Assembly (NCBI GenBank): GCA_902766525.1
Contig: CACXDX010000004.1
Coordinates: 1 to 5,595 of the forward strand
From: an uncultured Bacillota bacterium
GTDB lineage: Bacteria > Bacillota > Dehalobacteriia > UBA7702
Length of the DNA: 5,595 nucleotides
Direction: 5' to 3'
Every line of letters starts with the position of its first letter. Positions within the stretch are counted from its first letter, which is position 1. The notes under the pieces are model-generated. The model was not told where the DNA came from and made no database searches. It was given only the letters and a program-made list of their open reading frames with translations. Shown here in pieces: positions 1-5,595 of the stretch. A program made the translations under genes and the position numbers.

Positions 1-891
1 ATACTTATCTTCAATGACAACATTGCCGGAATCATCGATAAGACCGTATTGATCATCATTGTCAAAAGCATCATTGCTCCTGAAAATCAATAGGCTGCCT
101 TTTCTCTGAAAATCCCCCTGTTTTTTATCGATGAGATCATAATATTCCTGTTCTGGCACTTCTCCCTGATAATTCTTATTGTACAAATCGGAAAATACTC
201 CATAGGAATCTTTTACGGTAGAAAACACGAAATACTGTCCCCACCAATAGTCATTTTCATTCGTGGTCAATTTGTATTCCCGGGGAAATCCGTAAATCAT
301 CGCATTTTTTTCCGTATGGAGCTCATGAAAAGACCCATCATAAAAGATGCAATCACCTGTCATCAAAGCAATACCGTTGTCCGTGAGATATGCTTCATAA
401 AATTCGGGGAGGACTTCCCCTGTAGGCAGATAAATGATTTGAGTCGGATATTCCCAATCCACCGAAAGATCCAACCCGTAAGAACCCCAAACAGAAACCA
501 GATTACGCGCGCTTGATCCTATCAACAAATGCCCGAAAGTATCATAATAGTCCATTGTATATGTGTCAATTTTCTCGGTAATATCCGTTTCTACCGTAAC
601 TTCCTTTTTCCCGGCAAAAGTGTATGTTTTGATCAGGCGGGGTTCTCCCGTAAATTCATCCGCAAGGATATCCGTCCCCGCATATTTTGTAACATCCAGA
701 ACTTCATCCCCGTTTTGATTGACGATCAAAACCTTACCGTTGTCTTGTTCTGAAACAGATACCTCCTGGTTTTCTCCCCAATTCCCCATTTTCAGAAGAT
801 CATCGGAACTCATTCCCGTTGAAGCACCCCCGTTACAAGCCGCAAAAAGGCAACAGCTGCAAATAATCATGATCGTGAATATCTTTTTCAT
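1..891 (-). CDS. WG-repeat lipoprotein, 3' end beyond window (partial)
   Basis: This reading frame starts at ATG 891 and stays open to position 1, giving 297 residues with no stop, so the C-terminus is missing. The N-terminus is a lipoprotein signal peptide: MKK, a hydrophobic stretch at about 4-18, and a lipobox-like F-A-A-C with the lipidated Cys at 19. A polar linker rich in Gly/Ser/Asp follows, so the mature protein is expected to be membrane-anchored outside the cytoplasm. Residues 282-297 (YGLIDDSGNVVIEDKY) match the WG beta-repeat consensus (GLID..G..VI...Y). Degenerate copies may lie at about 51-70 (NGKVLIVNQNGDEVLDVTKY) and 230-253 (YGVFSD...YYDLID). More repeats probably follow beyond the window. 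A strong Shine-Dalgarno site supports the start, and the gene has its own promoter. WG-repeat proteins are generally uncharacterised; substrate or partner is unknown, and I assign no function. The lipoprotein call is firm, the repeat call fairly firm. Confidence 0.85.
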   Translation of the reverse strand, partial: MKKIFTIMIICSCCLFAACNGGASTGMSSDDLLKMGNWGENQEVSVSEQDNGKVLIVNQNGDEVLDVTKYAGTDILADEFTGEPRLIKTYTFAGKKEVTVETDITEKIDTYTMDYYDTFGHLLIGSSARNLVSVWGSYGLDLSVDWEYPTQIIYLPTGEVLPEFYEAYLTDNGIALMTGDCIFYDGSFHELHTEKNAMIYGFPREYKLTTNENDYWWGQYFVFSTVKDSYGVFSDLYNKNYQGEVPEQEYYDLIDKKQGDFQRKGSLLIFRSNDAFDNDDQYGLIDDSGNVVIEDKY

Positions 892-898
892 AAAAGAG

Positions 899-908
899 CA
901 CCTCCTTT
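899..908 (-). promoter_or_regulatory. Ribosome binding site of the lipoprotein gene
   Basis: On the minus strand the sequence AAAGGAGGTG lies just upstream of ATG 891, with 9 nt between the AGGAGG core (901-906) and the start codon. This is a near-perfect anti-16S match and fixes the lipoprotein start. It matters because this gene lies antisense to several short plus-strand frames that have no such signal. Confidence 0.85.
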
Positions 909-970
909 AAAATTAAAATACATCATGGAAGCACTTTATCAAAGGGTTACGGGAAATACCCTATATATTC

Positions 971-999
971 ATTATATGATGATCCGCAACGGATTGCAA
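971..999 (-). promoter_or_regulatory. Predicted sigma-70/sigma-A promoter of the lipoprotein gene
   Basis: The minus strand carries a -35 box TTGCAA (994-999), a 17-nt spacer and a consensus -10 box TATAAT (971-976). Transcription should start near 962-965, leaving a leader of roughly 70 nt before ATG 891. The promoter lies just downstream of the ppdK terminator, so the lipoprotein gene is most likely an independent transcription unit. The -10 and spacing are ideal and the -35 is 4 of 6; no start-site data are available. Confidence 0.7.
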
Positions 1000-1010
1000 T
1001 CTTTGAACAT

Positions 1011-1042
1011 AAAAAAGAGGCGTATCGTTTTGATACGCCTCT
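1011..1042 (-). terminator. Rho-independent terminator of the PPDK operon
   Basis: A perfect 11-bp inverted repeat (AGAGGCGTATC at 1016-1026, its complement at 1032-1042) flanks a 5-nt loop. Read on the minus strand, the stem is followed directly by a run of T (complement of A1011-1016). It starts 23 nt after the ppdK stop codon. The plus-strand side lacks a T run, so it is directional and belongs to ppdK. Confidence 0.93.
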
Positions 1043-1065
1043 GTAAACTCACAAATTGCTCTTTA

Positions 1066-3714
1066 TTACTTTCTCTTTTCGTTGATCGCGGCCTGTGCTG
1101 CGGCGAGGCGGGCGATCGGCACACGATAGGGCGAACAGCTGACAAAATCGAGACCGAGACGGTGGCAGAGATCGATGGAATCGGGATCGCCGCCGTGTTC
1201 CCCGCAGATGCCGATGAGGAAATCGGGTTTGACATCACGGGCACCTTCAATGGCGATGTTCATCAGCTTGCCCACGCCTTTTTCGTCCAGGGAGACGAAG
1301 GGACTGATGGGAAGCACCTTCTGTTCCACATAGGAATGGAGGAATTTGCCTTCGGCATCGTCACGGGAAAACCCGAAGGTGGTCTGAGTCAGGTCGTTGG
1401 TGCCGAAGGAGAAGAAATCGGCTTCCACAGCCAATTCATCGGTGGTAAGAGCGGCACGGGGAACTTCGACCATGGTACCGACGGTATAGTTGAATTTCAC
1501 GTTCTGATCCGCCATCACCTCTTCGGCGACTTGATCGACGATGGCGCGGAGACGATGGAATTCATTGATATGAGCAACAAGCGGAATTTCCACTTCGGGA
1601 ATGGCTTCAACACCTTCCTTGGCCAAATCGGCACAGGCGCCGAATACGGCGCGAGCCTGCATTTCATAGATTTCCGGATAGGTGATGCCGAGGCGGCAGC
1701 CGCGGTGACCGAGCATGGGATTGAATTCGGAAAGCGCTTCGACTTTCTTCATCAGCTCTTCTTTTTCCGCGATTTCTTCGGGATCCCCGCCGGTGCATTT
1801 CAGCGTTGTGATTTCAACCAAAAGATCTTCTTTGTTGGGCAGGAATTCATGAAGCGGAGGATCCAGGAAACGAATGGTCACGGGGAAACCGGCCATAACT
1901 TTGAGAATGCCGTAGAAGTCGCCCTTCTGCATCGGCAGCAGTTTTTCGAGGGCAGCTTTACGACCGTCGACCGTATCGGCCATGATCATTTCCTGAACGG
2001 CGGGAAGACGATCGACTTCCATGAACATATGTTCGGTTCTGGTAAGACCGATACCCTGAGCGCCGAAATCGCGGGCTTTCTGAGCATCCGTCGGATTATC
2101 GGCATTGGCGCGAACGCCGAGTACACGAACGTCATCGGCCCAGCCGAGATATTTTTCAAAGTTTTCATCCATGGCAGCGGAAGTCATCGGCACTTCACCG
2201 AGGAAGATGCGGCCGGTGGCGCCGTCGATGGAGACAATATCATTTTCTTTCAGTGTTTCTCCGGCAATGACAGCCTGTTTGGCTTCGGCATCGATTTTCA
2301 GAGCTTCCGCGCCGCAGACACAGGGAACACCCATACCGCGGGCAAGAACCGCGGCGTGGGAGGTCATCCCGCCGTGGCTCGTGAGAATACCCTGGGCCTG
2401 AACCATACCGTGGATATCTTCCGGCGTTGTTTCCGTGCGGATCAGAACAACCTTTTCTCCCTTTTTGCCCATTTCTTCTGCGGTATCGGCGTCAAAGACA
2501 CATTTACCGCAGGCAGCGCCGGGAGACGCAGGCAAACCTTCGGCCACAGCAGTGATTTTGGCCTTAGGATCAATGGCCGGATGAAGCAGTTGATTGATTT
2601 GAAGTGGATCGAGGCGCATCAACGCTTCTTCCTTATCGATCAAACCTTCCTCCACCATTTCAACGGCGGCGCGAACGGCGGCGGCAGCGGTGCGTTTGCC
2701 GTTTCTGGTCTGAAGCATAAAGAGTTTACCACGTTCCACGGTAAATTCCATATCCTGCATATCATGGTAATGCTTTTCAAGGGTGGAAGCGATATTGAGG
2801 AACTGCGCATAAACATCGGGCATATCCTGTTCCAGGCTGGCAATGGGCTGCGGCGTGCGGATACCGGCAACGACGTCTTCACCTTGGGCGTTGATGAGAT
2901 ATTCACCGAAGAGCCCTTTTTCACCGGTGGAGGGATTGCGGGTAAAGGCTACACCCGTACCGCAGTCATTCCCCATGTTCCCAAAGACCATACACTGCAC
3001 GTTAACGGCGGTGCCGAGGGAATCGGGGATCTTATTGGCTTTACGATAATAAATGGCACGATCGGAATTCCAGGAACGGAACACCGCCATGACCGCTAAA
3101 AGCAGCTGTTTTTCGGGTTCCTGCGGGAACTCATCGCCGGTACCTTCTTTGTAAATGGCCTTGTACGTTTCAATGAGTCCTTCCAGCGCTTCGGCGGAAA
3201 GCTGATGATCATGCTGAACGCCTTCGGCTTCTCTCAATTTCGCGAGAGCGTTTTCGAAGAGATCGGCGTTAACGCCCATGGCAACATCACCGAACATCTG
3301 GATGAAACGGCGATAGCAATCCATGGCAAAACGACGATTTTCGGTGGCAGCGGCCATACCCTCAACGGTATCATCATTGAGACCGAGATTCAAGATGGTA
3401 TCCATCATCCCGGGCATTGAAATTTTAGCGCCGGAACGAACAGAAACGAGAAGCGGGTTTTCTCTGTCACCCAATTTTTTACCGATGGTTTGTTCCACAA
3501 CTTTGAGGTTTTTCTTTAATTCTTCCTCGAGGCCGGCCGGAAGCTGCTCATTCTGAACATAATACTCGTTGCAGGCTTCGGTCGTAATGGTCAAACCGGG
3601 AGGGACGGGCAGGCCGATATTGGTCATTTCCGCAAGGTTCGCGCCTTTCCCGCCTAACAGTTCTCTCATCTCGCTGTTACCTTCGTTAAAAAGGTAAACA
3701 TACTTCTTACTCAT
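1066..3714 (-). CDS. ppdK: Pyruvate, phosphate dikinase (PPDK)
   Basis: This cytoplasmic enzyme interconverts ATP + Pi + pyruvate and AMP + PPi + phosphoenolpyruvate. In anaerobes it can serve PPi-linked glycolysis or PEP formation. The 882 residues are full length (family about 870-900). The N-terminal nucleotide-binding (ATP-grasp) domain shows GGKGANLAEM at 21-30, SVRSGA at 91-96, and E323, Q335 and R337 near QTRNGKRT. The central swivelling phosphohistidine domain carries GGMTSHA at 448-454, with catalytic H453 and regulatory T451. The C-terminal TIM-barrel PEP/pyruvate domain has R559 (GLTRTEHMF), R615 (IRFLDPPLHEF), E750, N773 (SFGTNDLTQ) and the proton-donor Cys C837 (ICGEHGGDP). No key residue is missing. 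The start at ATG 3714 follows a strong AAGGAGG, overlaps the upstream regulator by 8 nt, and gives the family N-terminus (KYVYLFNEG). The gene is second in an operon with its own regulator and ends at a terminator. PEP synthase is excluded by the GGMTSHAA context and overall sequence. Confidence 0.98.
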   Translation of the reverse strand: MSKKYVYLFNEGNSEMRELLGGKGANLAEMTNIGLPVPPGLTITTEACNEYYVQNEQLPAGLEEELKKNLKVVEQTIGKKLGDRENPLLVSVRSGAKISMPGMMDTILNLGLNDDTVEGMAAATENRRFAMDCYRRFIQMFGDVAMGVNADLFENALAKLREAEGVQHDHQLSAEALEGLIETYKAIYKEGTGDEFPQEPEKQLLLAVMAVFRSWNSDRAIYYRKANKIPDSLGTAVNVQCMVFGNMGNDCGTGVAFTRNPSTGEKGLFGEYLINAQGEDVVAGIRTPQPIASLEQDMPDVYAQFLNIASTLEKHYHDMQDMEFTVERGKLFMLQTRNGKRTAAAAVRAAVEMVEEGLIDKEEALMRLDPLQINQLLHPAIDPKAKITAVAEGLPASPGAACGKCVFDADTAEEMGKKGEKVVLIRTETTPEDIHGMVQAQGILTSHGGMTSHAAVLARGMGVPCVCGAEALKIDAEAKQAVIAGETLKENDIVSIDGATGRIFLGEVPMTSAAMDENFEKYLGWADDVRVLGVRANADNPTDAQKARDFGAQGIGLTRTEHMFMEVDRLPAVQEMIMADTVDGRKAALEKLLPMQKGDFYGILKVMAGFPVTIRFLDPPLHEFLPNKEDLLVEITTLKCTGGDPEEIAEKEELMKKVEALSEFNPMLGHRGCRLGITYPEIYEMQARAVFGACADLAKEGVEAIPEVEIPLVAHINEFHRLRAIVDQVAEEVMADQNVKFNYTVGTMVEVPRAALTTDELAVEADFFSFGTNDLTQTTFGFSRDDAEGKFLHSYVEQKVLPISPFVSLDEKGVGKLMNIAIEGARDVKPDFLIGICGEHGGDPDSIDLCHRLGLDFVSCSPYRVPIARLAAAQAAINEKRK

Positions 3715-4516
3715 GAAGTGCCTCCTTATAAATTTCTAATATATTTGCTGCCGTTTCTTCCACCGCTTTATTGGAAACATCCAATACGCGGCAGCCGAGA
3801 CGGCGGTAAATCTTAGCTGCGTAGTCAAGCTCCTCCAGCAAACGATTGGGCTCGGCATAATTCACACCGCAGGCACCGGCGCCCATTACCTTCAAACGCT
3901 CGCTGCGGATCTCATTGAGAACCTGAGGCCGAATGGTGAGACCGATGATCTTTTTGCGGGGCAATTGATAAATGATCTCGGGAATCGGCACCTCGGGTAC
4001 GAGGGGCAGATTGGCAACAAGCAGGTTGTGATTGGCCAGATACATCGATACCGGCGTTTTCGAGGAACGGGAAACACCCAAAATGACGAGATCCGCTTTT
4101 TGAAAACCGCGGGGATCCTTCCCGTCATCGTATTGTACGGCAAATTCCACAGCCGCAACACGATGAAAGTAATCTTCGTCAAGCTGGCGCAGCTTGCCGA
4201 CTTCCTGATTGGAACCGATACGAAAACGATTGGCGATCGCGTCAATACAGGGACCGAGAATATCCACGGCGGGAACGTCTTCCGCCGCCGTTTCCGTCCA
4301 AAGCACATGTTTCAGTTCCGGAGTCACCAGCGTATAAAAGATAACGGCATTTTCCGCCGCGGCTTCTTTAACGATCTCCGTAATTCGATCCGCGCCGTCC
4401 ACCTTATGGAAACGGCGTGTTTCCAACGTGGAATTATCAAACTGGGAAAGGACCGCCTTGGCAACGATTTCGGCGGTTTCGCCGATGGAATCGGAAACGA
4501 TATACACGTAATACAT
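3707..4516 (-). CDS. yqfL: PPDK regulatory protein (DUF299 kinase/pyrophosphorylase)
   Basis: Members of this family are bifunctional: an ADP-dependent kinase inactivates PPDK by phosphorylating the Thr two residues before its catalytic His, and a Pi-dependent pyrophosphorylase activity removes that phosphate, releasing PPi. The 269 residues are the normal bacterial length. The N-terminus YIVSDSIGETAEIVAKAVLSQF (5-26) is a family signature. The conserved block DYFHRVAAVEFAVQYDDG falls at 115-132, and the P-loop-like GVSRSSKTP at 147-155 binds nucleotide in this family. ATG 4516 is the only start: the frame upstream holds no ATG, GTG or TTG before a stop, and it gives the expected N-terminus. 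Its ribosome binding site is weak and lies in a hairpin. The gene overlaps ppdK by 8 nt, which identifies PPDK rather than PEP synthase as its target. Homologues are called YqfL in Bacillus and PpsR in E. coli, where the target is PEP synthase. Function is inferred from family and context. Confidence 0.95.
   Translation of the reverse strand: MYYVYIVSDSIGETAEIVAKAVLSQFDNSTLETRRFHKVDGADRITEIVKEAAAENAVIFYTLVTPELKHVLWTETAAEDVPAVDILGPCIDAIANRFRIGSNQEVGKLRQLDEDYFHRVAAVEFAVQYDDGKDPRGFQKADLVILGVSRSSKTPVSMYLANHNLLVANLPLVPEVPIPEIIYQLPRKKIIGLTIRPQVLNEIRSERLKVMGAGACGVNYAEPNRLLEELDYAAKIYRRLGCRVLDVSNKAVEETAANILEIYKEALHE
3721..3727 (-). promoter_or_regulatory. Ribosome binding site of ppdK inside the upstream gene
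   Basis: AAGGAGG on the minus strand lies 6 nt before ATG 3714, inside the last codons of the regulatory-protein gene (Lys-Glu-Ala region). The shared ATGAGTAA contains both the ppdK start and the upstream stop. A strong site of its own means ppdK can be translated well even if the regulator is translated poorly, though coupling by terminating ribosomes is also likely. Confidence 0.85.
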
Positions 4517-4607
4517 GGGGAATTTCCGGCGTAAAGCGCCGAAAGAATCATCCTCTCTTTGCGATTTTCACTAAAAAACAGCCTTGGATATTTTGATTTC
4601 CCGATAC
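4517..4607 (-). promoter_or_regulatory. Structured 5' leader with RBS-covering hairpin
   Basis: On the minus strand TTTCGGCG (4537-4544) pairs with CGCCGGAA (4524-4531) around the loop CTTTA, forming an 8-bp stem with one G-U pair that ends 7 nt before ATG 4516. The only Shine-Dalgarno-like bases at normal distance, GGAA, are in its 3' arm. A better match, AGAGAGG (4552-4558), lies about 35 nt upstream, beyond normal reach, on the other side of the hairpin. GGGAA near the 5' end (4598-4602) could also pair with TTCCC right before the start codon. Base pairing is seen directly; a regulatory effect is inferred. No known riboswitch class was recognised. Confidence 0.45.
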
Positions 4608-4613
4608 ACCATA

Positions 4614-4641
4614 ATTGTATACTATTATGAAAAAGTGTCAA
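4614..4641 (-). promoter_or_regulatory. Predicted sigma-70/sigma-A promoter of the regulator-ppdK operon
   Basis: The minus strand has a consensus -35 box TTGACA (4636-4641), a 16-nt spacer and a -10 box TACAAT (4614-4619, 5 of 6). Transcription should start near 4607, giving a leader of about 90 nt. A second TTGACA lies 23 bp upstream (4659-4664) in an AT-rich stretch, with no -10 box of its own. The promoter is downstream of the glyS terminator, so the operon is probably transcribed independently. Confidence 0.75.
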
Positions 4642-4740
4642 GAGATTTTCCTGTTTTCTGTCAACTTTTTTATCTTTTTCCGCAAATACGGATTCATTTT
4701 TCCTGCTCATAATTGTCGGCTGCTGACGATCAAAAACATA

Positions 4741-4774
4741 AAAAAATCTCCGGAATTTGATTCCGGAGATTTTT
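4741..4774 (-). terminator. Rho-independent terminator of glyS
   Basis: A perfect inverted repeat pairs 4742-4756 with 4760-4774 around a 3-nt loop; the core is ATCTCCGGAAT and its complement. The lower stem is all A-T, so on the minus strand it ends in a run of T (complement of A4741-4746). It begins only 5 nt after the glyS stop codon. The plus strand also shows T-rich sequence after the stem, so it could work in both directions, but no plus-strand gene enters it. Confidence 0.93.
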
Positions 4775-4779
4775 CTTTT

Positions 4780-5595
4780 TTATTTGGAAACAATCTGCGT
4801 AAAATCGGCAACTTTCAACATTCCGTTATTGATCGACCGAAGCAGACCCAGGCGGCTGTTTTTCAAAGCTTCATCGTCACACATAACCATGATATCGGTA
4901 AGAAAAGCATCAATGGGTTCCCTGAGATCCGCGATCGCTTCAAAAGCGCCTTTAAAGTCATCCCGAACCAAGGCTTCGTCAACTTTTTTGCCAAAGCTTT
5001 CTTCCGCTTTCACCAGCGCTTTTTCCGCCGGTTCATTCAACAGCGCGGGATCAAAAATATCGTTTTTCGCATTTTTCGCCAAATTGTTGACACGGGTAAA
5101 TCCCGCCATCAGCGGCTCAAAACGAGCATCGTCTCTGAAAGATTCCAAAGCTTCACCCTTCTTGCGGATCAGACAGAAATCATCGGGAGCGTCACTCATC
5201 ACCGCGTTAACGGTATCATAGCGCAGTCCTTCCTCGCTGAGCACATTATTGAGACGCTGCGCCATAAAAGCATAAACCCGCGCTTTCGTTTCTTCCTTCG
5301 ATTTCTTTGTCGCATAACGGGCATCGATCTGATCAAAGGCGAAATCCATCAATTCCCCGAAATCGAGATCGAGCTTTCCGTCTAAAATGATCTGGGTCAC
5401 ACCCATTGCCTGACGGCGCAGCGCATAGGGATCCTGAGAACCCGAAGGTTCCAGATCCATGGAGAAGAAACCGACGACGCTGTCGATCTTGTCCGCGATG
5501 GAAACGATGCGACCCAAAAGACTTTCGGGAAGATCATCCCCGGCAAAACGGGGCAGATAGCTTTCGCGGATGCTTTGAGCGACATCCGCAGCTTC
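4780..5595 (-). CDS. glyS: Glycine--tRNA ligase beta subunit, C-terminal part (partial)
   Basis: GlyS is the large subunit of the heterotetrameric (alpha2beta2) glycyl-tRNA synthetase. It binds tRNA-Gly, while GlyQ carries the aminoacylation site. The last 271 residues, about 40% of a usual 690-residue chain, are visible; the frame is open at 5595, so the start lies outside the window. The first visible residues include YLPRFAGDDLPESLLGRIVSIADKID, matching the conserved YxPRFAGDELP block. It is followed by SQDPYALRRQAMGV, the conserved DPxxLRR motif. The end has the helical anticodon-binding (DALR-like) region, with LRYDTVNAVM and a late block VMCDDEALKNSRLGLL that resembles the E. coli C-terminus, finishing at FTQIVSK. 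The TTG codon at 5517 is an internal Leu, not a start. glyQ is expected just upstream, beyond the window. A terminator follows 5 nt after the stop codon. Confidence 0.96.
   Translation of the reverse strand, partial: EAADVAQSIRESYLPRFAGDDLPESLLGRIVSIADKIDSVVGFFSMDLEPSGSQDPYALRRQAMGVTQIILDGKLDLDFGELMDFAFDQIDARYATKKSKEETKARVYAFMAQRLNNVLSEEGLRYDTVNAVMSDAPDDFCLIRKKGEALESFRDDARFEPLMAGFTRVNNLAKNAKNDIFDPALLNEPAEKALVKAEESFGKKVDEALVRDDFKGAFEAIADLREPIDAFLTDIMVMCDDEALKNSRLGLLRSINNGMLKVADFTQIVSK

Noticed and set aside
316..910. Three short plus-strand ORFs opposite the lipoprotein gene
   Set aside because: No ribosome binding sites or recognisable products; the minus-strand frame is continuous for 297 codons with a signal peptide and strong RBS.
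942..961. Small inverted repeat (AGGGT ... ACCCT) in the leader of the lipoprotein gene
   Set aside because: Only 5 bp with a 10-nt loop, away from the RBS and without other supporting structure; consistent with chance.
925..3099. A 724-codon plus-strand ORF opposite ppdK
   Set aside because: Its codons lie exactly opposite ppdK codons (third base against first), so it stays open simply because ppdK rarely uses TTA, CTA or TCA; it ends at a ppdK TTA Leu codon. It has no Shine-Dalgarno site, runs through the terminator region, and its translation resembles no family, while ppdK is complete and conserved.
3965..4534. A 189-codon plus-strand ORF opposite the PPDK regulator
   Set aside because: Same mirrored-codon register as above; the minus-strand gene is a conserved full-length family member.
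4324..4710. A minus-strand 128-codon frame overlapping the start of the PPDK regulator, including an ATG at 4551 right after AGAGAGG
   Set aside because: The purine run touches the ATG directly, leaving no spacer, and the frame runs out of phase through the conserved regulator gene and back across its promoter. Unlikely to be a real gene or leader peptide.
4615..5385. A 256-codon plus-strand ORF across the promoter region and glyS
   Set aside because: It reads through the promoter and the glyS terminator and then mirrors glyS codons; low-complexity Phe/Ile/Lys-rich translation with no recognisable domain.

Overview
The window reads as chromosomal DNA of an anaerobic Firmicute. All genes lie on the minus strand, so transcription runs from high to low coordinates. 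A separate glycyl-tRNA synthetase beta subunit, followed by a PPDK regulatory protein and a bacterial PPDK, is typical of Clostridia and Negativicutes. The two-subunit GlyRS rules out lineages with the single-chain enzyme. A Negativicutes-type host is my best guess, by inference from gene content only; I cannot name a genus.

Layout in the direction of transcription. Positions 5595-4780 hold the C-terminal 271 residues of GlyS, open at the window edge, closed by a strong intrinsic terminator (4741-4774). Positions 4779-4517 are intergenic: that terminator, a sigma-A-type promoter (TTGACA, 16 nt, TACAAT) and a leader of about 90 nt whose last part can fold into a hairpin covering the weak ribosome binding site of the next gene. 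Positions 4516-3707 encode the PPDK regulatory protein (DUF299 family). It overlaps by 8 nt the complete ppdK gene (3714-1066, 882 residues), which ends at a textbook terminator (1011-1042). Positions 1065-892 hold that terminator and a second promoter (TTGCAA, 17 nt, TATAAT). Positions 891-1 encode the first 297 residues of a secreted lipoprotein with a WG-type repeat, cut off by the window edge.

The regulatory protein and PPDK form one two-gene operon with a clear functional link. PPDK interconverts pyruvate and phosphoenolpyruvate using ATP/Pi and AMP/PPi, and the regulator switches it off and on by ADP-dependent phosphorylation and Pi-dependent dephosphorylation of the Thr two residues before the catalytic His. 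Both residues are present here (T451, H453). The glyS and lipoprotein genes look like separate transcription units.

I found no mobile element, CRISPR array, RNA gene or convincing new system. The points most worth a second look are the structured ppsR-type leader and the uncharacterised WG-repeat lipoprotein. The long plus-strand ORFs are antisense shadows.
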